In this document: positions 1 through 5,147 of the stretch, piece by piece | Layout: each line of letters starts with the position of its first letter | Numbering within the stretch: position 1 is the first letter of the stretch | Source of the DNA: Erysipelotrichaceae bacterium | GTDB lineage: Bacteria; Bacillota_I; Bacilli_A; Erysipelotrichales; Erysipelotrichaceae | Length of the DNA: 7,873 bases | Direction of reading: 5' to 3' | Assembly: GCA_003446295.1 (NCBI GenBank) | Contig: DMBB01000154.1 | Coordinates: 1,361 to 9,233, forward strand | Notes under the pieces: model-generated | Databases searched by the model: none | What the model was told of the DNA's origin: nothing | What the model saw: the letters and a program-made list of their open reading frames with translations, nothing else | Translations under genes and position numbers: made by a program

Positions 1-31
1 CGCCCCATAAAAAACCTTTCGGAAATGACAT
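1..31 (-). CDS. GH1 family glycosidase (6-phospho-beta-glucosidase-like), N-terminal fragment
   Basis: Only the first ten codons are in the window; the gene continues past the left edge on the minus strand. They read MSFPKGFLWG, the usual opening of glycoside hydrolase family 1 proteins (FPKxFLWG, the first beta strand of the TIM barrel). In Firmicutes such enzymes commonly hydrolyse PTS-imported, phosphorylated beta-glucosides in the cytoplasm, but the substrate cannot be told from ten residues. The ATG at 31-29 is preceded by AAAGGAGAG (43-51), with a slightly long spacing of about 13 bases from GGAG. A terminator at 113-140 separates it from the upstream small gene, so it is its own transcription unit. 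The link to GH1 rests on a short but characteristic motif. Confidence 0.68.
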   Translation of the reverse strand, partial: MSFPKGFLWG

Positions 32-42
32 AAATGATTCAA

Positions 43-73
43 CTCTCCTTTATTGACTAACCTAATTCTAACA
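43..73 (-). promoter_or_regulatory. Probable promoter and RBS of the GH1 gene
   Basis: On the minus strand there is an extended -10, TGTTAGAAT (TG at 72-73, TAGAAT at 65-70), followed by the ribosome site AAAGGAGAG at 43-51. A poor -35 candidate, TTGTCT, lies 19 bases upstream of the hexamer. The start point would be near 58. No RNA antiterminator or hairpin of the type seen before many beta-glucoside genes was recognised. Confidence 0.4.
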
Positions 74-112
74 TATGATCATCACTGTCAGACAACACTT
101 GCCCCTGCAGGC

Positions 113-140
113 AAAAGAAAAACAGAGAATACTCTCTGTT
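113..140 (-). terminator. Rho-independent terminator of the 83-codon gene
   Basis: Read on the minus strand, a perfect 8-bp stem AACAGAGA/TCTCTGTT with a 4-base loop (121-140) runs straight into TTTCTTTT (113-120). It starts 9 bases after the stop codon of the small gene. The stem is AT-rich, but the U tract and position are right for an intrinsic terminator. Confidence 0.75.
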
Positions 141-148
141 CTGTCCGC

Positions 149-400
149 TCAGATCTTCTGGCCTTTGAAAAGCTGGCCTTTCTGAATGACACGGAATACA
201 AGTGCAGCAGCCCAGGGCTGAGCCTTGATCAGCTTTTCTGTAGCTTTCAGCAGATCTCCTGCGCTTCCGTCAACATCAGTTGCCTCATACTCCATATCAG
301 CGCCTTTTTCGCCGATGAATTCGTATTTAGGATTAGCACTGTTAGCAAGGATCTCCTTGATTTCCTTTTTCTTCAGGAAAGCATTAACAACGATTCTCAT
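149..400 (-). CDS. Small protein of unknown function, 83 aa
   Basis: I do not recognise a family. The product is 83 residues, soluble, with no signal peptide or membrane segment and no cysteines. It begins MRIVVNAFLKKKEI; residues 13-52 are acidic and the last third (DLLKATEKLIKAQPWAAALVFRV is residues 49-71) is likely helical, ending basic in KGQLFKGQKI. Reality as a gene is supported by a canonical AGGAGG (412-417) about 11 bases before the ATG, an extended -10 box upstream, and a terminator 9 bases after the TGA. It appears to be a monocistronic unit between the thioesterase operon and the GH1 gene. Read-through from the thioesterase is possible because no clear terminator lies in 401-489. 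The cre-like site over its promoter hints at carbon-source control. Confidence 0.8.
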   Translation of the reverse strand: MRIVVNAFLKKKEIKEILANSANPKYEFIGEKGADMEYEATDVDGSAGDLLKATEKLIKAQPWAAALVFRVIQKGQLFKGQKI

Positions 401-424
401 GATATTAAAATTCCTCCTGGAGAT

Positions 425-433
425 ATTATATCA
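425..433 (-). promoter_or_regulatory. Extended -10 promoter of the 83-codon gene
   Basis: The minus strand reads TGATATAAT: a perfect TATAAT (425-430) with the TGn extension (431-433). No good -35 hexamer is present 16-18 bases upstream, but an A tract (454-460) lies in the UP-element region. The predicted start near 418 gives a leader of only about 17 bases that just contains the AGGAGG. Confidence 0.6.
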
Positions 434-437
434 CATG

Positions 438-455
438 TATGTAAGCGCTCATATT
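438..455. promoter_or_regulatory. cre-like catabolite response site
   Basis: The plus strand carries TGTAAGCGCTCATA at 440-453, which matches the CcpA consensus TGWAARCGYTWNCW at 12 of 14 positions and is a pseudo-palindrome centred on the CG at 446-447. It sits in the -35 region of the small gene's promoter, a position where CcpA binding normally represses. It could also be an operator for another LacI-family regulator. A single match to a degenerate motif, so moderate certainty only. Confidence 0.45.
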
Positions 456-489
456 TTTTTCAGCAGGCTCATTGGTGTCATAGTGCATC

Positions 490-1194
490 TTAATAATCAA
501 AACGCATGCGGAAACACGTCTTTTTCGTATCCCCGTATATCACAGCGCTGTCTTCGGTTTCCATCCAGTTCACCATGATATCCTCACTGTATCTGGCTTC
601 CTGCGCATATTCCGTCACGATCCTCACAGGGTCCTTTCCCTGCGAGGGATGTTCCAGCAGATTTTCACACAGATCAAAGTAATGCGTATTGTTCATATGC
701 CCGTTCAGATCACAATCGCAGAACCGGACCGTATATGAATACTGACGGTCTGTTTCAGCGCGCTTCAGGGGAAGGGGCAGATCGATCTCATAGCCTGTTG
801 TTTCTCCTTCGATGATGATGCCGTTCCTGTCAGGAAAGATCATACGGCGCGTCTGCTCATCCAGAAGCGCCCATACCGCGCTGCCTGTGATCAGGACTTC
901 ATCATGCGCATCCTTCACCCGGTAATAACGGGGGAAGAGCACATGCATCGTTGCGCCCGGCCATGTCTCAATGGTGATCGTCTCACCGTATTCCGGCATC
1001 CGTGCAATGTCTGCGCGCTGCTGAAGCACCACCCAGAGAAAGCCTCGGTCCAGGGTCATTTCCCTGCCCATCCCGAGTTCTTCCGTATGTGCGATGGAGG
1101 CTTCCTGAAGAAGCTCAAACAGCGCTGAAGTTCTCAGCTTTCTGTGCAGGTTTACATCTTTGTTTTTCAGTGTATACCGGACGGAATATGTCAT
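490..1194 (-). CDS. Acyl-ACP thioesterase, FatA/FatB family
   Basis: A 234-residue cytoplasmic enzyme that hydrolyses acyl-ACP thioesters to free fatty acid and ACP. It has the two tandem hotdog halves of the family: roughly residues 1-130 (with the helix ALFELLQEASIAH at 24-36) and 150-234. The catalytic segment is D162, N164, H166 within DLNGHMNN, matching the D-x-N-x-H of plant and bacterial acyl-ACP thioesterases, with E199 in the place of the conserved downstream Glu. Length is normal for the short bacterial form without a transit peptide. Its ATG overlaps the stop of the ACP gene (ATGA at 1191-1194), so it is translationally coupled as the last gene of the ligase-ACP-thioesterase operon. 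Acyl chain preference cannot be read from sequence. The next gene on this strand begins 89 bases later behind its own promoter. Confidence 0.9.
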   Translation of the reverse strand: MTYSVRYTLKNKDVNLHRKLRTSALFELLQEASIAHTEELGMGREMTLDRGFLWVVLQQRADIARMPEYGETITIETWPGATMHVLFPRYYRVKDAHDEVLITGSAVWALLDEQTRRMIFPDRNGIIIEGETTGYEIDLPLPLKRAETDRQYSYTVRFCDCDLNGHMNNTHYFDLCENLLEHPSQGKDPVRIVTEYAQEARYSEDIMVNWMETEDSAVIYGDTKKTCFRMRFDY

Positions 1195-1448
1195 TTCGCT
1201 GCCTCAGGCATGTATTTCATTGCAAGATCTGCGAGGTCGCCAAGCGTGGATATTTTATCCCATTCGCTGTCCGGGATCCGGCAGCCAAGCTCGCCTTCCA
1301 GCTTTGTCAGGACAAGGATGAATCCCATGGAGTCAACATTCCCCTTTTCGTTCAGAACAGTCGTTTCTTCCAGTTCCTCGCCGAACATATCCGGCACATT
1401 GTCACGGATGATCTTTCTGGCTGTTTCCAGTACTGCTTCTCTTGTCAT
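1191..1448 (-). CDS. Free-standing acyl carrier protein, 85 aa
   Basis: A small four-helix acyl carrier protein that holds acyl chains as thioesters on a phosphopantetheine arm. The attachment site is S40 in VDSMGF (the DSx motif), followed by the recognition helix FILVLTKLEGELGCRI (43-58) and the usual C-terminal helix. The protein is acidic overall and of typical length. The motif is DSMGF rather than the DSLDxVE of housekeeping AcpP, and no fab genes flank it, so it looks like a specialised carrier rather than the fatty acid synthase ACP. It starts with an ATGA overlap with the ligase (1445-1448), has AAGGAG at 1457-1462, and overlaps the thioesterase at its end. The ligase is its likely loading enzyme and the thioesterase its likely unloading enzyme (inference from the operon). 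Confidence 0.92.
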   Translation of the reverse strand: MTREAVLETARKIIRDNVPDMFGEELEETTVLNEKGNVDSMGFILVLTKLEGELGCRIPDSEWDKISTLGDLADLAMKYMPEAAK

Positions 1449-2794
1449 TTCTCAATCTCCTTCCCGACTTCCCAGCGTCGGATCTTGCCTGTTGCAGTTT
1501 TCGGCAGTTCATGACCCAGTATGATCACATCCGTGAAACGGTGTCCTCTGGGAACCTGCTTCATCGTTTCCCGCAGCGCTTCACTGACTGCTTCACTGCT
1601 CATATCGGTCCTGCCCAGGACAAGCACAAGCCTGCTGTTCCTGAGCACCAGGCATACATCATCTGTATGCAGTGTATTTCTGATCGTTGCTTCATATTCC
1701 GGCAGGAAGATCTTTGTGCCGTCCGGCAGAACAAGGATCTCTTTCTTCCTTCCGGTAATATGCAGCAGCCCGTTTTCATCAAATTTTCCGAGATCCCCCG
1801 TATGCAGGATCCCGTCTTTCAGAACGGCTTCCGTATCCGCTTCGCGTTTGTAGTAGCCCTGCATCATGCATGTCGGAGCACTGATCAGGATCTCTCCGTC
1901 ATCCGCAAGGACGATCGTATCATCCGGGCAGACTGCCATCGCACCGGGATCACCGGATGTGCTGATCGCAACGCCGGAGCTTGTTTCCGTCAGACCATAG
2001 CCGCAGGCAAGACGGATCCCCTTCTCTTTGACAGCAGATATCAGCTGCTCGCTGCACGGTCCTGCTCCGACCAGGATCAGCCCGAGTTCCTCATTCAGCA
2101 GACGGTGCTGCAGCAGGAATCCAAGCAGACTGGGAACCAGCGAGACGGCAGTCGGCCGGAAATAACTGCAGTCATCAATGTAATGACGCGGGCCTCTGCC
2201 AAGCGCAACGCATGCCCCGCAGGACAGTCCCCACAGCAGACCGCATACAAATCCGAATACATGTGACAGCGGCAGTACATTCAGCAGGATGTCATCCTCC
2301 TTAAGCTCCAGCATACAGCTTCCGTTATAAGCGCTCTGCATCAGCGATGCATCGCTCAGCACGACTGCCTTAGCACGTTCTGTTGTGCCGCTCGTAAAAA
2401 AGAGGATCTTCCCGGCACCATCTCTGACGCCGACAGTCAGCGCATCCCTGCACGCGGACACGACCGTTTCTTCTCCCCACAGCTGATCAATGTCCGTATA
2501 TGCGATCAGCGGGATCAGCTGTTCCGGGCTCATCTGTCTGTCCAGCATGACGATCTGTTTTCCGGCAAGCACAGCCGAAAACAGCGCCAGGATGCATTCA
2601 TAGCTTCCGTCTGCCAGAATACCCAGACAGGTAAAGGATTCTTCGGCATACCTGTCGCGGCATGCCAGGACATCCTGATAAAACTGTCCGTATGTAATAC
2701 GCTCAGGACCATCCTTCAGAAATGCGGTCCTGGTTCCATGATGCTCAGCCTGTCTGATCAGAAGGTCTTCAAAATCCCTGTATCTGATTGTCAT
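1445..2794 (-). CDS. AMP-forming acyl ligase (acyl-ACP/acyl-CoA synthetase), 449 aa
   Basis: Member of the ANL superfamily: it adenylates a carboxylic acid with ATP and passes the acyl group to a thiol. Motifs in order (numbered from the ATG): P-loop TSGTTERAKAV from 134, with lysine kept but the usual G-x-P-K-G degenerate; YGLTETSS from 266; HTGDLG 331-336 with the ribose-binding Asp; hinge GRKKEI 348-353; and KTATGKIRR 432-440 with catalytic K437. At 449 aa it is short for the family (usually 500 or more), with a compact N-terminus. The upstream in-frame TTG at 2833 is rejected: AGAGGAA at 2801-2807 points to the ATG at 2794. It is first in the operon with an ACP and a thioesterase, which favours a fatty acid loaded onto that ACP. 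CoA as acceptor, or a non-fatty acid, cannot be excluded. Confidence 0.87.
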   Translation of the reverse strand: MTIRYRDFEDLLIRQAEHHGTRTAFLKDGPERITYGQFYQDVLACRDRYAEESFTCLGILADGSYECILALFSAVLAGKQIVMLDRQMSPEQLIPLIAYTDIDQLWGEETVVSACRDALTVGVRDGAGKILFFTSGTTERAKAVVLSDASLMQSAYNGSCMLELKEDDILLNVLPLSHVFGFVCGLLWGLSCGACVALGRGPRHYIDDCSYFRPTAVSLVPSLLGFLLQHRLLNEELGLILVGAGPCSEQLISAVKEKGIRLACGYGLTETSSGVAISTSGDPGAMAVCPDDTIVLADDGEILISAPTCMMQGYYKREADTEAVLKDGILHTGDLGKFDENGLLHITGRKKEILVLPDGTKIFLPEYEATIRNTLHTDDVCLVLRNSRLVLVLGRTDMSSEAVSEALRETMKQVPRGHRFTDVIILGHELPKTATGKIRRWEVGKEIEK

Positions 2795-2800
2795 ATCCGG

Positions 2801-2807
2801 TTCCTCT
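2801..2807 (-). promoter_or_regulatory. RBS that decides the ligase start
   Basis: AGAGGAA on the minus strand lies 6 bases before the ATG at 2794-2792. The longer frame would begin at a TTG (2833) with no ribosome site in front of it, and that codon lies upstream of the likely transcription start. Confidence 0.7.
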
Positions 2808-2813
2808 GAAAAG

Positions 2814-2843
2814 ATGATAACATATTCGTGCAAAATTTAACAA
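2814..2843 (-). promoter_or_regulatory. Promoter of the ligase-ACP-thioesterase operon
   Basis: The minus strand has TTGTTA (2838-2843), an 18-base spacer, then TATCAT (2814-2819) with an upstream TGn (2820-2822), an extended -10. The predicted start near 2807 leaves a very short leader that begins at the Shine-Dalgarno sequence. The TGGTnnnACCA operator at 2865-2875 would sit roughly 60 bases upstream of this start, so any regulator effect here would not be simple blocking of the start site. Confidence 0.45.
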
Positions 2844-2856
2844 ACCGTTCTATAAT
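2828..2856 (+). promoter_or_regulatory. Promoter of the fatty acid isomerase gene
   Basis: There is a perfect TATAAT at 2851-2856. The -35 at 17-base spacing (GTGCAA, 2828-2833) matches TTGACA at only 3 of 6 positions. The start would be near 2863, immediately before the operator, giving a leader of about 35 bases with GGAGGAA at 2883-2889. The promoter overlaps that of the divergent ligase operon (2814-2843). Confidence 0.6.
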
Positions 2857-2861
2857 TCTTA

Positions 2862-2877
2862 TGGTGGTTTAACCAAT
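2862..2877. promoter_or_regulatory. FadR-subfamily GntR operator, copy 1
   Basis: TGGTGGTTTAACCAAT contains the palindrome TGGT-TTA-ACCA (2865-2875), which fits the TnGTnnnACnA operator pattern of FadR-subfamily GntR regulators. It begins 5 bases after the -10 box of the isomerase gene and covers the predicted start site, the place for a repressor. A 15/16 identical copy lies at 5110-5125. The likely binder is the GntR protein at 4305-5015. Confidence 0.75.
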
Positions 2878-2897
2878 TTATCGGAGGAAAGAATATA

Positions 2898-4253
2898 ATG
2901 GACAAAAACATCAAGATCGCCATTATCGGTGCCGGTCCTGCAGGTCTGTCAGCAGGTATGTACCTCGAACAGAAGGGATACGAGAACTATACGATCCTGG
3001 AAAGAAACGATCATGTCGGCGGCAAATGCCATTCCCCTCACTATAACGGCAGACGTTATGAGATGGGTGCTATCATGGGCGTGCCTTCCTACTATGCAGT
3101 ACATGACGTTGAAGAATTCTGCGGCATCACACATGACGGACCGAAGCTGAACCGCAACTACAAGGACAAGCACGGCAAAGTCATCGAACCGTTCAACCCG
3201 AAAGCCAACATCCTCAGAGCTCCTCATCTGCTGAAGATGAAGAACCAGATGAAGAAGTTCGCTGAACTCCTCGAAACAAAATACAAGGGATATGATGTCA
3301 ACGGACACAGAGGCGTTGCCCAGGGCCGTTATGACGGCTATGCTGTTACTCCGGGCCGTGAAAAGGTATCCGGTGAAAACCCGAACCTGAAAGACCTGGC
3401 GCTTCCCTTCAAAGATTTCTGCAAGCTGAACGGCGTTGACCTGGTTCAGGAGATCTGGATCGGCCCCTTCACATCATTCGGATACGGCTACTTTGATGAG
3501 ATCCCTGCAGCATACGTTCTGAAATACCTCGATTTCCAGACAACGATGAACTTTGTCAACATCAACCTTTGGACATGGAAGGAAGGAACACAGTTCATTT
3601 GGGAATCCCTGAATGCCAAGCTGAAGAACCATGCACGCCTCAACAGCGACATCACAAAAGTCGAAAGAAAAGACGGCAAGGTATATATTACAGTCAACGG
3701 AGCAGTTGAAGAATATGACAAGCTGATCGTTACTGCACCTCTGCAGTTCTTCCCTGAATACGCTGACGCACGTGAAGACGAGAAAAACTTCTTCTCCAAG
3801 ATCGACTACGAACGCTATGATGTTCTCGCAGTCGAAACAAAGCCGGAAGATCATCCGGAGATCTCCTACTATGTATTTGACAACATGACACCGGAACGCT
3901 ACGGTCATCTGATGGTCTATTACAGAAGATGGAGAGATGAAGTCAACCAGGTCATCACAACATATGCGCTCAGAAAGCACAAGGACAAGCCTGAGATCCC
4001 TTATGAACAGTGCAAACAGACTGTTCTGTGTGATCTGCAGGATATGGGCAACCCCGCATCCGCTGTTGTCAATGAGAAGTCCTGGTATTACTTCCCGCAT
4101 GTCTTCACAAAAGACTACGCTGATGGCTGGTATGACAAAGTCGAAGCAATGCAGGGCAAGTATGATACATATTATGCCGGTGAGATCATGTCCTTCGGTG
4201 ACATGGACGAAACAGCTGAGTACTCCAGAGAACTCGTAGACCGTTTCTTCTGA
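2898..4253 (+). CDS. Polyunsaturated fatty acid (linoleate) isomerase, FAD-dependent, PAI family
   Basis: A 451-residue flavoprotein of the amine-oxidase fold. It closely resembles, from memory, the P. acnes polyunsaturated fatty acid isomerase, which moves a double bond of linoleate to give trans-10,cis-12 conjugated linoleate by FAD-mediated hydride transfer. Diagnostic stretches are the dinucleotide fold GAGPAG (11-16) with E35 for the ribose; TILERNDHVGGKCHS (32-46); GRRYEMGAIMGVPSY (51-65); FGYGYFDEIPAAYVLKYLDF (194-213); LMVYYRRW (338-345); and the C-terminal FAD motif YYAGEIMSFG (425-434). No signal peptide. It is about 27 residues longer than the P. acnes enzyme, mostly through extra sequence around 138-163. 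Product regiochemistry is not predictable here. The ATG has GGAGGAA at 2883-2889. The gene is monocistronic between an operator and a terminator, and its strong codon bias (AAC for 23 of 25 Asn) suggests high expression. Confidence 0.92.
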   Translation: MDKNIKIAIIGAGPAGLSAGMYLEQKGYENYTILERNDHVGGKCHSPHYNGRRYEMGAIMGVPSYYAVHDVEEFCGITHDGPKLNRNYKDKHGKVIEPFNPKANILRAPHLLKMKNQMKKFAELLETKYKGYDVNGHRGVAQGRYDGYAVTPGREKVSGENPNLKDLALPFKDFCKLNGVDLVQEIWIGPFTSFGYGYFDEIPAAYVLKYLDFQTTMNFVNINLWTWKEGTQFIWESLNAKLKNHARLNSDITKVERKDGKVYITVNGAVEEYDKLIVTAPLQFFPEYADAREDEKNFFSKIDYERYDVLAVETKPEDHPEISYYVFDNMTPERYGHLMVYYRRWRDEVNQVITTYALRKHKDKPEIPYEQCKQTVLCDLQDMGNPASAVVNEKSWYYFPHVFTKDYADGWYDKVEAMQGKYDTYYAGEIMSFGDMDETAEYSRELVDRFF

Positions 4254-4273
4254 TCTTTCCTTTAAACAAGCAC

Positions 4274-4304
4274 ACAGGCTGCCGGACGGCAGCCTGTTGT
4301 TTTA
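4274..4304 (+). terminator. Intrinsic terminator after the isomerase gene, probably shared with the convergent regulator
   Basis: A perfect 10-bp GC-rich stem ACAGGCTGCC/GGCAGCCTGT with loop GGAC (4274-4297) is followed by TGTTTTATT on the plus strand, 20 bases after the isomerase stop. On the minus strand it lies 7 bases past the regulator's stop and is followed by GTGCTTGTTT, a weaker U tract, so it may act in both directions. Confidence 0.9.
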
Positions 4305-5015
4305 TTATTCGGATCGTTCCGTGTTCAGGAACTGTTCAAATTCTTTCAGCAGATATTGTTTGCTGGCTTCGGGATCACGCTGCTCCAGTGTGTCATACAT
4401 GCCGTGCAGCAGTTCCGTGCATACAGGAGCACCAAGACTGCGGATCGCACGTTCCCAGAATGTCAGGGTGACGTAATCAAATGAGTTGAACAGCAGCGGC
4501 AGGATAAAGTTGCCGGAACTGACGCAGACCTGATGATGGAACCTGAAGAAGATCTTTGCAAGCTGATTGGGGATCACGCGCTCACTCTGCACATACGCTT
4601 CGGCTTCCGCCAGAATGTTCTTCAGTTCGGATAAGTCGCAGTCATTGCGCTGTGCAAGCAGTTCGATCGCTTTTCCTTCCAGCGCCATGCGCATTTCAAG
4701 CATGTCCTGGATACGCCTGCCGCCGAAGCTTTCACCGCTGATCCGGATGATCATGTTGAGCGTTTCGATATTGCCTGTTTTCGCAAAGTCTGCCACATAT
4801 GTGCCGTGTCTCTGGTTGGTAACGACAAAACCCATGCGTTCCAGATCTGCCATGGCCAGATGGACGGCAGACTTGGAGACTTTTGTCCGGGCAGCCAGTT
4901 CACGTTCTGTCGGCAGCCGGTCACCGGGCATCAGTTCTCCTTTGATGATCATTTCTGCAATTCTTTCGACAAGAAGGTTCCTGACGGTTGGTGTTTTGAT
5001 GACTCCGATATCCAT
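4305..5015 (-). CDS. GntR-family transcriptional regulator, FadR subfamily
   Basis: A 236-residue DNA-binding regulator. The N-terminal winged helix (about 10-76) shows the family pattern GDRLPTERELA (31-41), a recognition helix around VSKSAVHLAMADLERMG (46-62) and the wing HGTYV (70-74). The all-helical C-terminal ligand domain (about 95-230) is FCD-like, with FHHQV...SGN (159-169) and ELLHGMYDTLEQRD (201-214). Of the usual metal-binding Asp and three His, only H160 and H204 are evident; F156 occupies the Asp place and the last His is absent. The ATG at 5015 has AGAGGA at 5021-5026. A weak -10, TATGAT (5045-5050), without a good -35 may serve it. It is divergent from the saturase-like operon and convergent with the isomerase. 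Two TGGTnnnACCA sites at those promoters make it their probable local regulator. A fatty acid or acyl thioester ligand is a guess from context. Confidence 0.9.
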   Translation of the reverse strand: MDIGVIKTPTVRNLLVERIAEMIIKGELMPGDRLPTERELAARTKVSKSAVHLAMADLERMGFVVTNQRHGTYVADFAKTGNIETLNMIIRISGESFGGRRIQDMLEMRMALEGKAIELLAQRNDCDLSELKNILAEAEAYVQSERVIPNQLAKIFFRFHHQVCVSSGNFILPLLFNSFDYVTLTFWERAIRSLGAPVCTELLHGMYDTLEQRDPEASKQYLLKEFEQFLNTERSE

Positions 5016-5064
5016 ATATTTCCTCTCAGCAACACAGAAAGAGTATCATAACTGCACCCTCAGT

Positions 5065-5081
5065 TCAATCGACATGATTGA
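5065..5081. repeat. Inverted repeat between the divergent regulator and reductase genes
   Basis: TCAATC-GACAT-GATTGA is a perfect 6-bp inverted repeat with a 5-base spacer. It overlaps the TTGACC -35 of the reductase operon (5078-5083) and lies in the -35 region of the weak candidate regulator promoter. It differs from the TGGTnnnACCA operators, so it would be a site for another protein or chance. Confidence 0.4.
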
Positions 5082-5107
5082 CCCCGATGAGGCGGCTCTC
5101 CTATAAT
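5078..5107 (+). promoter_or_regulatory. Promoter of the saturase-like/Fe-S reductase operon
   Basis: TTGACC (5078-5083, 5 of 6) and a perfect TATAAT (5102-5107) with an 18-base spacer, the best sigma-A promoter in the window. The predicted start near 5114 falls inside operator copy 2. The leader is about 34 bases. Confidence 0.82.
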
Positions 5108-5109
5108 AT

Positions 5110-5125
5110 TGGTGGTTAAACCAAT
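5110..5125. promoter_or_regulatory. FadR-subfamily GntR operator, copy 2
   Basis: TGGTGGTTAAACCAAT contains TGGT-TAA-ACCA (5113-5123). It differs from copy 1 at 2862-2877 only in the central base of the palindrome. It begins 2 bases after the -10 box and spans the predicted start. With the preceding bases it also forms a wider palindrome, ATTGGT/ACCAAT (5108-5125). Confidence 0.75.
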
Positions 5126-5137
5126 CATACTGTATAT

Positions 5138-5142
5138 GGAGG
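5138..5142 (+). promoter_or_regulatory. RBS that decides the saturase-like start
   Basis: GGAGG lies 5 bases before the ATG at 5148. The longer frame opens at a TTG (5109) that is upstream of the predicted transcript start and lies in the operator, so it cannot be the real start. Confidence 0.8.
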
Positions 5143-5147
5143 TTATC

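Noticed and set aside
53..578. Two overlapping plus-strand frames across the small gene
   Set aside because: They run antisense through a gene with its own promoter, RBS and terminator, and have no good start signals.
1442..2266. Plus-strand open frame of 274 codons across the ligase gene
   Set aside because: It is antisense to a gene with complete ANL motifs, has no family features, and is low-complexity Cys/Gln/Ser-rich in the way typical of shadow frames.
1191..2794. D-alanylation (dlt) ligase and carrier pair
   Set aside because: A Dlt system would carry DltB and DltD membrane partners; here the third gene is an acyl-ACP thioesterase, pointing to acyl chains instead.
2795..2833. TTG-initiated 13-residue N-terminal extension of the ligase
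   Set aside because: No ribosome site before the TTG, and the extended -10 box lies inside this stretch; the ATG at 2794 has AGAGGAA at the right distance.
3474..4100. Minus-strand open frame of 208 codons inside the isomerase gene
   Set aside because: Antisense shadow of a strongly conserved enzyme; no ribosome site and no recognisable motif.
5109..5147. TTG-initiated 13-residue extension of the saturase-like protein
   Set aside because: The TTG is within the operator and upstream of the predicted transcript start; GGAGG at 5138-5142 serves the ATG at 5148.
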